A stretch of DNA of 64,000 nt from Achromobacter sp. MFA1 R4 (GTDB taxonomy: Bacteria; Pseudomonadota; Gammaproteobacteria; Burkholderiales; Burkholderiaceae_B). Positions within the stretch are counted from its first letter, which is position 1. Each line of letters starts with the position of its first letter. A program made the translations under genes and the position numbers. Positions 55,785 to 64,000 of this stretch are shown one piece after another. The notes beneath the pieces are model-generated. The model had not been told where the DNA came from, searched no databases, and was given only the letters and a program-made list of their open reading frames with translations. The DNA lies in contig NZ_LT707065.1 in NCBI RefSeq assembly GCF_900156745.1, forward strand, positions 3,534,001 through 3,598,000, given 5' to 3'.

Positions 55785-57023
55785 TCAGTCACCTTCGGCC
55801 CGCAGCAAATCCGACAGCGCGCGGGCGATGACCTTGGTGGCGCGGCGCAGGTCTTCCAGCACGATGCGTTCGTCGCTGCGCTTGGCGTGCGATTCCAGCA
55901 CCGTGCGCGGGCCGGCGCCATAGATCACGCCGGGTATGCCGGCTTCGGCATAGAGCCGCACGTCGGTGTAGAGCGGTGTGCCCATCGCCGGTATCGGTTC
56001 GCCGAAGACCGCTTCTCCATGCTTCTGGATGGCGTGCACCAGCGGTTGCGCGCCGGGCAGGGGGCGCATCGCGTTGGCGAGCAGCAGCCGCTTGATGTCC
56101 ACCCGGATGCCCGGCTGCGAGGCCGCGGCCTCTTCGATGATGCGCCGGATGTCGGCCTCGACCTCGACGGCGTTTTCTTCGGGAATCATGCGGCGGTCCA
56201 GCTTGAAGCTGACCTTGCCGGGCACCACGTTCGTGTTGGTGCCGCCTTCGATCCGGCCCACGTTCAGGTACGGATGCGAGATGCCCGGCACCTGCGACGT
56301 GATCTTGCGGTACAGCGCGTTCTGCGCGTAAAGGGCGTTGAGGATGCCGACGGCGCCCTGCAGCGCGTCCACGCCGCTGCTCGGAATGGCGGCGTGGGCC
56401 ATCTTGCCGTGCACCGTCACTTCCATCTGCAGGCAGCCGTTGTGCGCGGTCACGACTTCATAACTGAAGCCCGCCGCGATCAGCAGGTCGGGCCGGGTCA
56501 GGCCCTGCCCGAGCAGCCAGCCGGGCCCCAGCAGGCCGCCGAATTCCTCGTCATAGGTGAAGTGCAGCTCGACCGCGCCGCGCGCCGGCCTGGCCACGGC
56601 TTCCAGTGCGCGCACGGCGAAGGTGAAGCTGGCGAAGTCGCTCTTGCTGACCGCGGCGGCGCGGCCGTACAGGCTGCCGTTTTCGATGTCCGCGCCGTAG
56701 GGGTCGTGGGTCCAGCCGTCGCCGGGCGGCACCACGTCGCCGTGGGCATTGAGCGCGATGCGCGGGCCGGCGCCGCCATACTCGCGGCGCACGATGAGGT
56801 TGGTGATGGACTGCATGCCGTAGTCCGCGACCGCCTGGGCCGGCACGCGATGCGCTTCGGCCTCGAGGCCGAACGCCTGCAGCAGTTGCGCGGTGCGCGC
56901 GGCGTGCGGCGCGTTGTTGCCGGGCGGCGTGTCGGTGGGCACGCGCACCAGTTCCTGCAGGAAGCGGACTTCTTCGTCGAAATGGGCGTCCACCCAGGCG
57001 TCGAGTCGGGCGTAGTCGGTCAT
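55785..57023 (-). CDS. M20 peptidase, ArgE/DapE-type deacylase
   Basis: 412 residues. Metal-site blocks of the M20 family: NAHGDVVPPGDGW (His, Asp), LYGRAAAVSKSDFA in place of the usual GRG-DMKG and YDEEFGG (Glu general base plus ligand). The dimerisation domain lies between about 190 and 310. Such enzymes remove acyl or carbamoyl groups from amino acids. Here it starts four bases after the stop of an allantoate-amidohydrolase-like gene, so a ureide or N-carbamoyl compound is a reasonable guess for the substrate. Confidence 0.88.
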   Translation of the reverse strand: MTDYARLDAWVDAHFDEEVRFLQELVRVPTDTPPGNNAPHAARTAQLLQAFGLEAEAHRVPAQAVADYGMQSITNLIVRREYGGAGPRIALNAHGDVVPPGDGWTHDPYGADIENGSLYGRAAAVSKSDFASFTFAVRALEAVARPARGAVELHFTYDEEFGGLLGPGWLLGQGLTRPDLLIAAGFSYEVVTAHNGCLQMEVTVHGKMAHAAIPSSGVDALQGAVGILNALYAQNALYRKITSQVPGISHPYLNVGRIEGGTNTNVVPGKVSFKLDRRMIPEENAVEVEADIRRIIEEAAASQPGIRVDIKRLLLANAMRPLPGAQPLVHAIQKHGEAVFGEPIPAMGTPLYTDVRLYAEAGIPGVIYGAGPRTVLESHAKRSDERIVLEDLRRATKVIARALSDLLRAEGD

Positions 57024-57027
57024 GGTT

Positions 57028-58743
57028 TTACGTCGTGGTGTCGTTGGATAGCGCGTCCAGCAGGCCGAGCATGGCCTGCGCGGCAAGTTCGATGTCGTCG
57101 CTGGTGGTGGATTCGCGGGGGTTGTGGCTGATGCCGCTGTTCTGGCCGCGCACGAACAGCATGGCCTGGGGCATGATCTCGTGCAGCTTCATGGCGTCGT
57201 GGCCCGCGCCGCTGGGCATGCGGTGCACGGGCACGCCCAGGGCGTCCACGGCGCGTTCCCAACGCTGCTGCCAGCGCGGGTCGCTGGGCGCGGCGGCCGC
57301 GCGCATGGTTTCCTCGATCGCGTAGCGCAGGCCGCGCCGCTGGCAGATGGCGGCCAGCTCGGCCAGCACGTCGTCCACCAGCGCGTCGCGCTGCGCATCG
57401 CTGGGCGCGCGCAGGTCCAGGCTGAAACGGCATTCGCCCGGCACGACATTGATCGACCCGCTGGGGACCTCGAACATGCCCACGGTGCCGACCGAGTCGC
57501 CATCGCTGGCGGCGCGCCGTTCGACGTAGAGCGCCAGTTCGGCGGCGGCCACGGCCGCGTCGCGCCGGCGGTCCATGGGCGTGGTGCCCGCGTGGCTGGC
57601 CAGTCCCAGGATCTGCACCTGGTGCCGCACGCAGCCATTGATGGACGTGACGACGCCTAGCGGCAGGCCCAGTTCATACAGGACGGGCCCCTGTTCGATG
57701 TGCACCTCGACAAAGCCCAGGTAGGCGGCGGGATCGCGCCGCAGCGCCGCGATGCCGTCGATATCGAGGCCGGCGTGCGCCATGGCCTCGCGCATGGTGA
57801 CGCCGTCGGCATCCTTCTGCTCCAGCCATCCGGGGTTGAAGCCGCCGATCAGCGCGCCCGATCCCAGGAAGGTGGCCCGGTAGCGCTGGCCTTCTTCTTC
57901 GGCGAAGGCGATCACTTCAATGTCGAACGACAGGCGCCGGCCCTGCCGGTGCAGGGCGCGCACGCAGGCCATGGGCACGAAGATCCCGAGCCGCCCGTCG
58001 TACTTGCCGGCATTGCGCACGGTGTCGTAGTGGCTGCCGGTCATGAGGACGGGCGCGCCGGGCCGATCGGCGCGGTAGCGGCCGACCACGTTGCCGACCG
58101 CGTCGATCCCGACCTCGTCAAAGCCGCAGTCGTGCATCCATTGCGACAGGCGCGCGGCGCAGGCCCGGTGCGCGTCGGTCAGGTACGTGACCGTGAGCTG
58201 GCCCTTTTCGGCGTAGCCGGGATCGCTGTAGGCGCTGAGCGCTTCATGCCAGTCCCAGATGTCGTTGCCGAGGGCGGGTTCGCCGAAGCGCGCGCGCAGA
58301 CGCAGTTCGGCCATCCGGTGCAATTGGCGCAGCGCTTCTTCCTGTTCGGCGTCAGGCGGATTGTCCAGGCGCCGCGACAGGTCTTCCAGGAGGCTCGCCC
58401 CGTCCAGCGGCGTGCCGCGGGGGCCGCGATCGGCGGCGATGAATCCGAAGCCGAAGCGGGCCGCGTATTGCGCCGTGAGCTGCGCCAGGCGCTCGGCGTC
58501 CGCAGCATCGGCGCCGGGCAGGGGCCCGAAGGCGGGTTGGGCGCGCAGCAATGCCAGGCGCGTGTCAAGGCTGGCGTCGTCCACCGCCTGGCGCAGGCGC
58601 TGGCGCAGGTCGGCGACGGACCGAAAGGGTCGCGAGCGCAGCGCCTGCTCGGCGACCCAGGGCGCGTGCGGGTACAGATCGGCAAGCTGCGCCTGGGCCT
58701 GGGCAGCCGGGGCGGCGTTGAGATCGTCTAAAGGGTCGGCCAT
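57028..58743 (-). CDS. Fusion: degenerate OHCU decarboxylase domain + allantoate amidohydrolase-like M20 domain
   Basis: 571 residues from the ATG at 58743 (AGGA before). Residues about 1-155 align with UraD (OHCU decarboxylase): LYPHAPWVAEQAL, FGFGFIAADRG, EEALRQLHRMAELRL. The catalytic His normally in RAHP is Gln69 (LLRAQPAF), and the following S-x-x-EQ block with the catalytic Glu is missing, so decarboxylase activity is doubtful. Residues 160-571 form an allantoate/ureidoglycolate amidohydrolase: GSHYDTVRNAGKYDG, FAEEEGQRY, VEVHIEQGPVLYE and ISHNPRE. It probably hydrolyses allantoate made by PuuE encoded next to it. Confidence 0.88.
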   Translation of the reverse strand: MADPLDDLNAAPAAQAQAQLADLYPHAPWVAEQALRSRPFRSVADLRQRLRQAVDDASLDTRLALLRAQPAFGPLPGADAADAERLAQLTAQYAARFGFGFIAADRGPRGTPLDGASLLEDLSRRLDNPPDAEQEEALRQLHRMAELRLRARFGEPALGNDIWDWHEALSAYSDPGYAEKGQLTVTYLTDAHRACAARLSQWMHDCGFDEVGIDAVGNVVGRYRADRPGAPVLMTGSHYDTVRNAGKYDGRLGIFVPMACVRALHRQGRRLSFDIEVIAFAEEEGQRYRATFLGSGALIGGFNPGWLEQKDADGVTMREAMAHAGLDIDGIAALRRDPAAYLGFVEVHIEQGPVLYELGLPLGVVTSINGCVRHQVQILGLASHAGTTPMDRRRDAAVAAAELALYVERRAASDGDSVGTVGMFEVPSGSINVVPGECRFSLDLRAPSDAQRDALVDDVLAELAAICQRRGLRYAIEETMRAAAAPSDPRWQQRWERAVDALGVPVHRMPSGAGHDAMKLHEIMPQAMLFVRGQNSGISHNPRESTTSDDIELAAQAMLGLLDALSNDTTT

Positions 58744-58754
58744 GTGGGTCCTGT

Positions 58755-59699
58755 TCAACGGGCGGGATCAAAAGGGTGCGTGGCTTTCCAGTGGCGCGCG
58801 ATGTCCAGGCGTCGGCACACCCAGACGCGGTCGTGGCGCGCGATGTGGTCCAGGAATCGCTGCAGCGCGACGATGCGCCCGGGCCGGCCCAGCAGGCGGC
58901 AGTGCATGCCGATGCTGAGCATCTTGGGCGAGTCGTCGCCCTCGGCGTAGAGCGCGTCGAAGCTGTCTTTCATGTACTGGAAGAAGGGCTCGGCGTGCGA
59001 GTAGCCCTGCGGCAGCGCGAAGCGCATGTCGTTGCAGTCCAGGGTGTAGGGCACGATGAGTTGCGGCGCCACCGAGCCGTCGGTCTTGCGCACCTGCATC
59101 CAGAACGGCAGGTCGTCGCCGTAGTAGTCGCTGTCGTACTCGAAGCCGCCGTAATCGGCCACCAGCCGGCGCGTGCGGGGGCTGTCGCGTCCCGTGTACC
59201 AGCCCAGCGGACGTGTGCCGGTCAGCGCCGTGATGGCGTCCATGGCCAGGCGCATGTGTTCGCGTTCCGTGGCTTCGTCCACGTCCTGGTAGTGGATCCA
59301 GCGCCAGCCATGGCAGGCGATCTCGTGGCCCAGTTCGACGAACGCGGCGGCGAGGTCGGGATGGCGCTGCAGGGCCATCCCGACGCCGAACACGGTCAGC
59401 GGCAATTGCCGCTTTTCGAATTCGCGCAGGATCCGCCACACGCCGGCCCGCGAGCCATATTCATAGATGCCCTCCATGCTGAGATGGCGGTCCGGGTAGC
59501 TTGCCGGATTGAACATCTCGGACAGGAACTGCTCCGATCCCGCGTCCCCATGCAACGCGCTGTTTTCGCCGCCTTCTTCGTAATTCAGCACGAACTGCAC
59601 GGCGATGCGCGCGTTGCCCGGCCATCGGGCGTGGGGAGGATTGCGTCCGTATCCGATGAGGTCGCGGGGGTAGGGCAGCGTGGCGTCGTAGGCGGGCAT
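58755..59699 (-). CDS. puuE: Allantoinase, PuuE type (polysaccharide-deacetylase fold)
   Basis: 314 residues from the ATG at 59699 (MPAYDATLPYPRDLIGYG), the usual PuuE start; an ATG 31 codons upstream would add a Pro/Arg-rich lead. Family blocks: FVLNYEEGGENS, YEYGSRAGVWRILR, GHEIACHGWRWIHYQ, GWYTGRDSP and MLSIGMHCRLLGRPGR. PuuE opens the allantoin ring hydrolytically to allantoate without a metal cofactor typical of AllB. It is first in a three-gene ureide cluster (11-base gap to the fusion gene). Confidence 0.92.
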   Translation of the reverse strand: MPAYDATLPYPRDLIGYGRNPPHARWPGNARIAVQFVLNYEEGGENSALHGDAGSEQFLSEMFNPASYPDRHLSMEGIYEYGSRAGVWRILREFEKRQLPLTVFGVGMALQRHPDLAAAFVELGHEIACHGWRWIHYQDVDEATEREHMRLAMDAITALTGTRPLGWYTGRDSPRTRRLVADYGGFEYDSDYYGDDLPFWMQVRKTDGSVAPQLIVPYTLDCNDMRFALPQGYSHAEPFFQYMKDSFDALYAEGDDSPKMLSIGMHCRLLGRPGRIVALQRFLDHIARHDRVWVCRRLDIARHWKATHPFDPAR

Positions 59700-59853
59700 C
59701 GGCGGGACGGCAAAGGGCGGGCGGCTAGGGGAAGGGGGGCGGCGAGCCTGGCGGTTCGCCGGTGTTGCATCGGTCTTGCACGGGGTTTTCATGGTCTTTC
59801 ATGTATACAAAGTATGTACATCAAATACCAGCGCCCGGCCACCCGAGATTGCC

Positions 59854-60795
59854 CTAGCCGGGGCCCGCACTGTCATTTCCGGCGATTCCGGGGAGATCGG
59901 TGTTGCAATCTTTGAACAACGCGGCGCCCATGAAGTCGATGAAGACCCGCAGCTTTGGCGCCAGATGCTTGCTCGATGGCCACAGCAGCCGGAAGGTGCC
60001 CTCGTGCTGCACGTGCCGGTCCAGCACCGATACCAAGTCGCCCCGTTCCAGCGACGGCCGGACCAGGAAGTCGGGCAGGCACGCGATGCCCAGGCCCGCC
60101 AGCGCGACATCCAGCAGGGCCGCGGACGTGTTGCAGGTCATCGAGACCGGCAGCGCCCATTCCGGCGCGTCGGGGGCGCGCGTCCAGGGCCAGGGTTCGA
60201 GTTTTCCGGTGGTGGGAAATTTGTGCTGCAGACAGGCGTGATGCGCCAGGTCGGCGGGCGATGCCGGCGTTCCGCGATCTGCCAGGTAGGCGGGCGACGC
60301 GACCAGCAGCAGCCGGTACGTGCCGACCGGACGCGACACCAGGCGCGAGTCGGTGGGCTCGCCGGTGCGCATGACGACGTCAAAGCCCTCGTTGATCACG
60401 TCGACCAGGCGGTCCGAAAAATCCACGTCCAGCTCGATGGCGGGGTAGCGGTGCATGAAGTCCGTCAGCGCCGGCATGACCAGCATGCCCACCAGAGGCA
60501 GGCTGATCCGCAGCCGGCCGGCAGGCGCTTGCCGGGTCTCGGACAGTTCGAGTTCGGCCGATTCGACTTCGCACAGAATGCGGCGGCAACGCTCGAGGAA
60601 CAGCGCACCCTCGGCGGTCAGCGTGATGCTGCGCGTGCTGCGATGGAACAGACGCACGCCCAGCCGCGCTTCCAGCCGGCAGATGCCCTTGCCGACCGTG
60701 GACGAGGACACGCCGAGGCTGCGGGCCGCCTCGGAAAAATTGCGCGTTTCGGCGGCCTGCACGAAGAAGGCAATGGCGCTCAGGGATTCGACCAT
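59854..60795 (-). CDS. LysR-family transcriptional regulator
   Basis: 313 residues. N-terminal HTH (FFVQAAETRNFSEAARSLGV, SSSTVGKGICRLEARLGVRLF in parts, HRSTRSITLT) and a periplasmic-binding-type effector domain (about 90-295) with LRISLPLVG and LAGLGIACLPDFLV. It is divergent from the MFS gene, the classic LysR arrangement, so it likely controls that transporter; it is also upstream of the ureide cluster in the same direction, 154 bases from puuE. Effector unknown. Confidence 0.92.
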   Translation of the reverse strand: MVESLSAIAFFVQAAETRNFSEAARSLGVSSSTVGKGICRLEARLGVRLFHRSTRSITLTAEGALFLERCRRILCEVESAELELSETRQAPAGRLRISLPLVGMLVMPALTDFMHRYPAIELDVDFSDRLVDVINEGFDVVMRTGEPTDSRLVSRPVGTYRLLLVASPAYLADRGTPASPADLAHHACLQHKFPTTGKLEPWPWTRAPDAPEWALPVSMTCNTSAALLDVALAGLGIACLPDFLVRPSLERGDLVSVLDRHVQHEGTFRLLWPSSKHLAPKLRVFIDFMGAALFKDCNTDLPGIAGNDSAGPG

Positions 60796-60812
60796 GCAGG
60801 ATTAAGGAAAAT

Positions 60813-60848
60813 TTGTCGGAATTGTTTTGAACATTAGCATTATTGTCG
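60813..60848. promoter_or_regulatory. LysR-MFS divergent control region
   Basis: AT-rich stretch in the 147-base gap with two TTGTCG hexamers (60813-60818 and 60843-60848) spaced 30 bases apart, three helical turns. A plausible LysR binding area with both promoters. Confidence 0.4.
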
Positions 60849-60942
60849 CGAGCCCCTCTGGGCGCGACCTTGGCTGCCTTCGATCAACCCGTCCAGCCCG
60901 GCGCCCACAGTCAGCGCGGGCCGGGCTTCAACAAGGCAGAGC

Positions 60943-62184
60943 ATGAGCAGTTCAACAACCCGGATTCCCGAGGGCGGCGCGGATGGGGCGCGCCTGCCGA
61001 TTGCATCGCTGCTGGCGCTGGCGTTGGCAGGTTTCATCACGATCCTGACCGAAGCGCTGCCTGCGGGCCTGCTCCCGCAGATCAGTGCCGGCCTGGGCAT
61101 TTCCGAAGCGATGGCCGGCCAGATGGTGACCGTCTACGCCATCGGCTCGCTCGTGGCGGCGATCCCCCTGACCGCCGCGACACAGGGCGTGCGCCGGCGA
61201 CGGTTGCTGCTGGCGGCGATTGGCGGATTCGTCATCGCCAATACCGTCACCACGGTATCCACGCGCTTTGAATGGATCATGGCGGCGCGTTTCCTGGCGG
61301 GCGTGTCGGCCGGGCTGCTGTGGGCGCTGGCGGCAGGTTACGCCGCCCGCATGGTGCCGGAGCGCCATAAAGGGCGCGCCATCGCGATTGCCATGGTGGG
61401 CACGCCCCTGGCGTTGTCTCTCGGTGTGCCGGCAGGCACCTTTCTGGGCAATCTGGTGGGCTGGCGGTCGTGCTTCGGCATCATGAGCGCGTTGGCGTTG
61501 ATCCTGATGGCGTGGGTGCGCGTGCAGGTGCCGGACTTCGCCGGGCAGGCGGCCGGCGAGCGGGCGCCGCTGCGGCGCGTCTTCACGACGCCGGGCGTGC
61601 GCGCGGTGCTGTTCGTGGTGTTCGCGTTCGTCCTGGCGCACAACATTCTCTACACCTACATTGCGCCCTTCCTGGCCGCGGCAGGCATGGCGGATCGCAC
61701 GGACGCGATGCTGCTGGTGTTCGGCCTTTCGTCCTTGCTGGGACTGTGGGTCATCGGCGTTCTCATCGACACCCATCTGCGCGCGCTGACGCTGGCCAGC
61801 ACGGCGTTGTTCGCCTTGTCCGCGCTGGCCCTGGGCGTGCGGGGCGATGAACCCGTCGTGGTGATCGTGGCCGTGGCCGCATGGGGCCTGGCTTTCGGGG
61901 GCGCGCCGACGCTGTTCCAGACGGCGATCGCGCATACCGCCGGCGGTGCGGCCGACGTGGCGCAATCGATGCTGGTCACGGCCTGGAACCTGGCGATTGC
62001 GGGCGGAGGGATCGTCGGGGGCGTCCTGCTCGCCCGCGCGGGCGTCGCCGCATTCTCGCCCGCGCTGCTGGCACTGCTGGCCGCGACGCTGGTGGTGGCG
62101 GGCGCGGCCAGCCGTCACGGCTTTCCGGGGCAGCGCGGGCGAGGCGCCGGCCTTACCGCAGATCCCCGCAGGGCCACCCCGTAA
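60943..62184 (+). CDS. MFS transporter (AraJ/sugar-efflux-like)
   Basis: 413 residues, 12 predicted membrane helices. First helices carry EALPAGLLPQISAGLGIS and GQMVTVYAIGSLVAAIPL, followed by the MFS loop RRRRLLLAAIGGFVIANTV in part and RFLAGVSAGLLWALAAGY, typical for proton-coupled efflux carriers of the AraJ/NepI group. Substrate unknown. Control by the divergent LysR gene is likely. It converges with acdS, with only 14 bases between the stops. Confidence 0.9.
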   Translation: MSSSTTRIPEGGADGARLPIASLLALALAGFITILTEALPAGLLPQISAGLGISEAMAGQMVTVYAIGSLVAAIPLTAATQGVRRRRLLLAAIGGFVIANTVTTVSTRFEWIMAARFLAGVSAGLLWALAAGYAARMVPERHKGRAIAIAMVGTPLALSLGVPAGTFLGNLVGWRSCFGIMSALALILMAWVRVQVPDFAGQAAGERAPLRRVFTTPGVRAVLFVVFAFVLAHNILYTYIAPFLAAAGMADRTDAMLLVFGLSSLLGLWVIGVLIDTHLRALTLASTALFALSALALGVRGDEPVVVIVAVAAWGLAFGGAPTLFQTAIAHTAGGAADVAQSMLVTAWNLAIAGGGIVGGVLLARAGVAAFSPALLALLAATLVVAGAASRHGFPGQRGRGAGLTADPRRATP

Positions 62185-62198
62185 CGCCGAAGCCGCCG

Positions 62199-63215
62199 TT
62201 ATCCGTTGCGGTAGAGAAAGCTGTAGGCGTTGATCGCCGGCACCCCTCCCAGGTGCGCATACAGAACCTTCGATCCGGCGGGAATCTCCCCTTTGCGGAT
62301 GATGTCCATCATCCCCTGCATGGATTTTCCTTCGTACACGGGGTCGGTCATCATGCCTTCCAGCCGGGCGCAGGTGCGGATGGCGTCATTGGTTTCGGGC
62401 GAGGGCAGGCCGTAGGCCGGATAGGCATAGCGCGTGTCCAGCACCACGTCCTTGTCTTCGATCGGCTTTTCAAGTCCCACCAGATCGGCGGTGCGCCGCG
62501 CAATGCGCAGGATCTGGGCCCGAGTCTGGTCGGGCGTGGCCGATGCGTCGATGCCGATGACGCGGTCGGCGCGCCCGTCGGCCGCAAAGCCCACGACCAT
62601 GCCGGCCTGGGTGCTGCCCGTGACCGCGCAGACGACGATGTAGTCGAACTTGAAGCCCAGCTCGGCCTCCTGGCGCCGCACCTCTTCGGCAAAGCCCACG
62701 TAGCCCAGCCCGCCCAGTTCATGGTCCGAGGCGCCCGCCGGAATCGCGTAGGGCTTGCCGCCGCGCCGTTTGACGTCTTCCAGCGCCTCTTCCCAGCTCT
62801 GGCGAAAGCCGATGTCAAAACCCTGGTCCACCAGCCGCACGTCCGCGCCCATCAGGCGGCTCATCATGATGTTGCCGACGCGGTCGTAGACCGCGTCCGA
62901 ATAATCCACCCAGTTCTCCTGGACCAGCACGCAGGCCAGGCCCAGCTTGGCGGCTACCGCCGCGACCATGCGGGTGTGGTTGGACTGGATGCCGCCGATG
63001 GTGACGAGCGTGTCGCAGCCTTGCTCCAACGCCTGCGGGATCAGGTATTCGAGCTTGCGCAGCTTGTTGCCGCCGAAGGCCAGGCCGCTGTTGCAGTCCT
63101 CGCGCTTGGCGTAGATCTCGACCTTGCCGCCCAGGTGCTGGGACAGGCGGTCGAGCTTTTCAATGGGGGTGTCGCCGAAGGTCAGGCGATGGCGGGGGAA
63201 ACGTTGCAGATCCAT
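62199..63215 (-). CDS. acdS: 1-aminocyclopropane-1-carboxylate (ACC) deaminase
   Basis: 338 residues from the ATG at 63215, which follows AGGAG. PLP enzyme that turns ACC, the ethylene precursor of plants, into 2-oxobutyrate and ammonia. All diagnostic residues of Pseudomonas AcdS are in place at the same numbers: K51 ([13 protein letters not shown]), S78 (QSNHTR), Y268, Y294, E295 and L322. E295 and L322 distinguish true ACC deaminase from D-cysteine desulfhydrase. Divergent from an Lrp-type gene, the standard acdR-acdS arrangement. Confidence 0.97.
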   Translation of the reverse strand: MDLQRFPRHRLTFGDTPIEKLDRLSQHLGGKVEIYAKREDCNSGLAFGGNKLRKLEYLIPQALEQGCDTLVTIGGIQSNHTRMVAAVAAKLGLACVLVQENWVDYSDAVYDRVGNIMMSRLMGADVRLVDQGFDIGFRQSWEEALEDVKRRGGKPYAIPAGASDHELGGLGYVGFAEEVRRQEAELGFKFDYIVVCAVTGSTQAGMVVGFAADGRADRVIGIDASATPDQTRAQILRIARRTADLVGLEKPIEDKDVVLDTRYAYPAYGLPSPETNDAIRTCARLEGMMTDPVYEGKSMQGMMDIIRKGEIPAGSKVLYAHLGGVPAINAYSFLYRNG

Positions 63216-63312
63216 GGGGGCTCCTGGTGATCCTGGCAGGGTCCGCGCCAGCGGCGGGACTTGCAAAAATCATAGAAATCATGGGGTTGCGGGGTCAATT
63301 GCGTATTTTTTT

Positions 63313-63336
63313 AAATCGTTAAATCAAAAAATCGTT
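63313..63336. promoter_or_regulatory. acdS-acdR control region with direct repeats
   Basis: In the AT-rich 193-base gap AAATCGTT occurs twice (63313-63320 and 63329-63336), 16 bases apart, beside TTAATGGATTTATTA. Lrp-like proteins bind such AT-rich sites; this is the probable AcdR target. Confidence 0.5.
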
Positions 63337-63408
63337 TATTCGGATTAATGGATTTATTATTTCGAAAACAAAATCCGCCACGAAATATAATTTTCAGGGA
63401 CGTATCGC

Positions 63409-63879
63409 ATGACCGCCGTTTTCACGCTCGACCGCATCGACCGGCAGATTCTGCGCATCCTCCAGGAGGACGCGCAGATCACCAACCTGGACCTGAGCGC
63501 GCGCGTGCACCTGAGTCCGGCCGCGTGCCTGCGGCGCGTCGAACGGCTAAGGAGCGAAGGCGTCATCAGAAAGACCGTGGCGCTGCTGGAGCCCGCCGAC
63601 GTGGACATGGCCACGCTGGTCATCGTGGGCGTGGTGCTGGACCGCTCCACGCCCGACTCGTTCACCGACTTCGAGGAAGCGGCCAAGGGCATCAGCGGCT
63701 GCCTGGAATGCCATCTGGTCGCGGGGGAGTTCGACTACTTCCTCATGCTGCGCATACGGGATCTGGAACGCTTCAACAAGCTGCATGCGGGCGAGATCAT
63801 CAAGCTGCCTGGCGTACGCCAGATCCGTACGTTTTTCGTCCTGAAAGAGATCATGTCGACCACCGCGCTTCCGGTTTGA
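63409..63879 (+). CDS. acdR: Lrp/AsnC-family regulator AcdR
   Basis: 156 residues. N-terminal HTH (LDRIDRQILRILQEDAQITN, LSARVHLSPAACLRRVERL) and C-terminal AsnC/RAM ligand-binding domain (VIVGVVLDRSTPDSFTDFEE, CHLVAGEFDYFLMLRIRDL in part, and LPGVRQIRTFFVLKEI). Known AcdR proteins activate acdS in the presence of ACC and are countered by leucine. The divergent placement beside acdS supports the name. CAGGGA precedes the ATG. Confidence 0.92.
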   Translation: MTAVFTLDRIDRQILRILQEDAQITNLDLSARVHLSPAACLRRVERLRSEGVIRKTVALLEPADVDMATLVIVGVVLDRSTPDSFTDFEEAAKGISGCLECHLVAGEFDYFLMLRIRDLERFNKLHAGEIIKLPGVRQIRTFFVLKEIMSTTALPV

Positions 63880-64000
63880 CGCGGCTTAAATGCAACACTT
63901 GGCTTTCAGGCAAATCAAAATGACGCGCTGCGGCATTTTGGATTGCCAGATTTTGGTGGCGCGTAGACGGCGCAATGCCAGGGGTTCAATGGACATTCCG
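63880..64000. other. Terminal 121 bases without a gene
   Basis: No gene seen. A dyad pairs GGCAAATCAAAATG (63909-63922) with CATTTTGGATTGCC (63934-63947), 12 of 14 positions matching, which could end acdR transcription or control a gene beyond the window. Confidence 0.4.

Noticed and set aside
62199-63215. D-cysteine desulfhydrase (DcyD) for the PLP gene
   Set aside because: E295 and L322 are the ACC-deaminase residues; DcyD has other residues there.

Overview
The window is a high-GC chromosomal segment of a betaproteobacterium in the order Burkholderiales, most likely Alcaligenaceae (Achromobacter or Bordetella-like). The evidence is the base composition, the closeness of the encoded proteins to that family, and the gene order mdh / gntR-sdhCDAB-sdhE-gltA. 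I found no rRNA, tRNA, insertion sequence, prophage or CRISPR array. About 58 protein genes are supported. Most of it is core metabolism, with a few accessory inserts.

Layout. 1-266: 3' end of a threonine aldolase. 313-2729 (minus): a small monooxygenase translationally coupled to an unusual cytochrome P450, then a nucleoside-diphosphate-sugar epimerase-like SDR. 2805-6674: ETF-ubiquinone oxidoreductase, a hotdog thioesterase and the two subunits of a 3-oxoacid CoA-transferase. 6760-7221: ElaA-type acetyltransferase. 7407-18600: an 11-kb peptide-scavenging operon (RpiR regulator, isoaspartyl peptidase IaaA, GsiABCD-like ABC importer, DmpA-type aminopeptidase, DppA-type D-aminopeptidase, M24 aminopeptidase). 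18712-23864: membrane protein, then pyrG, a DUF1330 gene, eno and ftsB. 23989-31063 (minus): TadE-like protein, Hsp33, gamma-carbonic anhydrase, acyl-CoA synthetase, LpxH-like phosphoesterase, DUF2167, RDD and a tiny gene. 31309-33618 (minus): THUMP-type RNA methyltransferase with a long disordered N-terminus, and a HemJ/CopD-like membrane protein.

33750-44811 is a central-carbon block: prpB-prpC-prpD (2-methylcitrate cycle) and mdh on the minus strand, then a divergent GntR/UTRA regulator followed by sdhCDAB, sdhE and gltA on the plus strand, ending at a strong terminator. Straight after it lies a lower-GC toxin-immunity pair (44962-46082): an RNase A-like CDI toxin with a one-base-overlapping immunity gene. 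46374-48019 holds an unrecognised membrane-anchored protein and a DUF2214 protein. 48214-55717 has malic enzyme MaeB, a stand-alone AceE-type E1 and an OPT transporter.

55785-59699 (minus) is a purine/ureide cluster: allantoinase PuuE, a fusion of a degenerate OHCU-decarboxylase domain to an allantoate-amidohydrolase-like M20 enzyme, and a second M20 deacylase. A LysR/MFS divergent pair follows. The window closes with ACC deaminase AcdS and its divergent Lrp-type regulator AcdR.

Functional links (inference): ACC deaminase yields 2-oxobutyrate, which a stand-alone AceE-type E1 could help turn into propionyl-CoA, which the prp genes would oxidise via succinate (sdh) and malate (mdh, maeB). The most unusual items are the toxin-immunity pair, the peptide-scavenging operon with its three-palindrome control region, the apparently dead UraD domain fused to AllC, and the atypical P450/monooxygenase pair.
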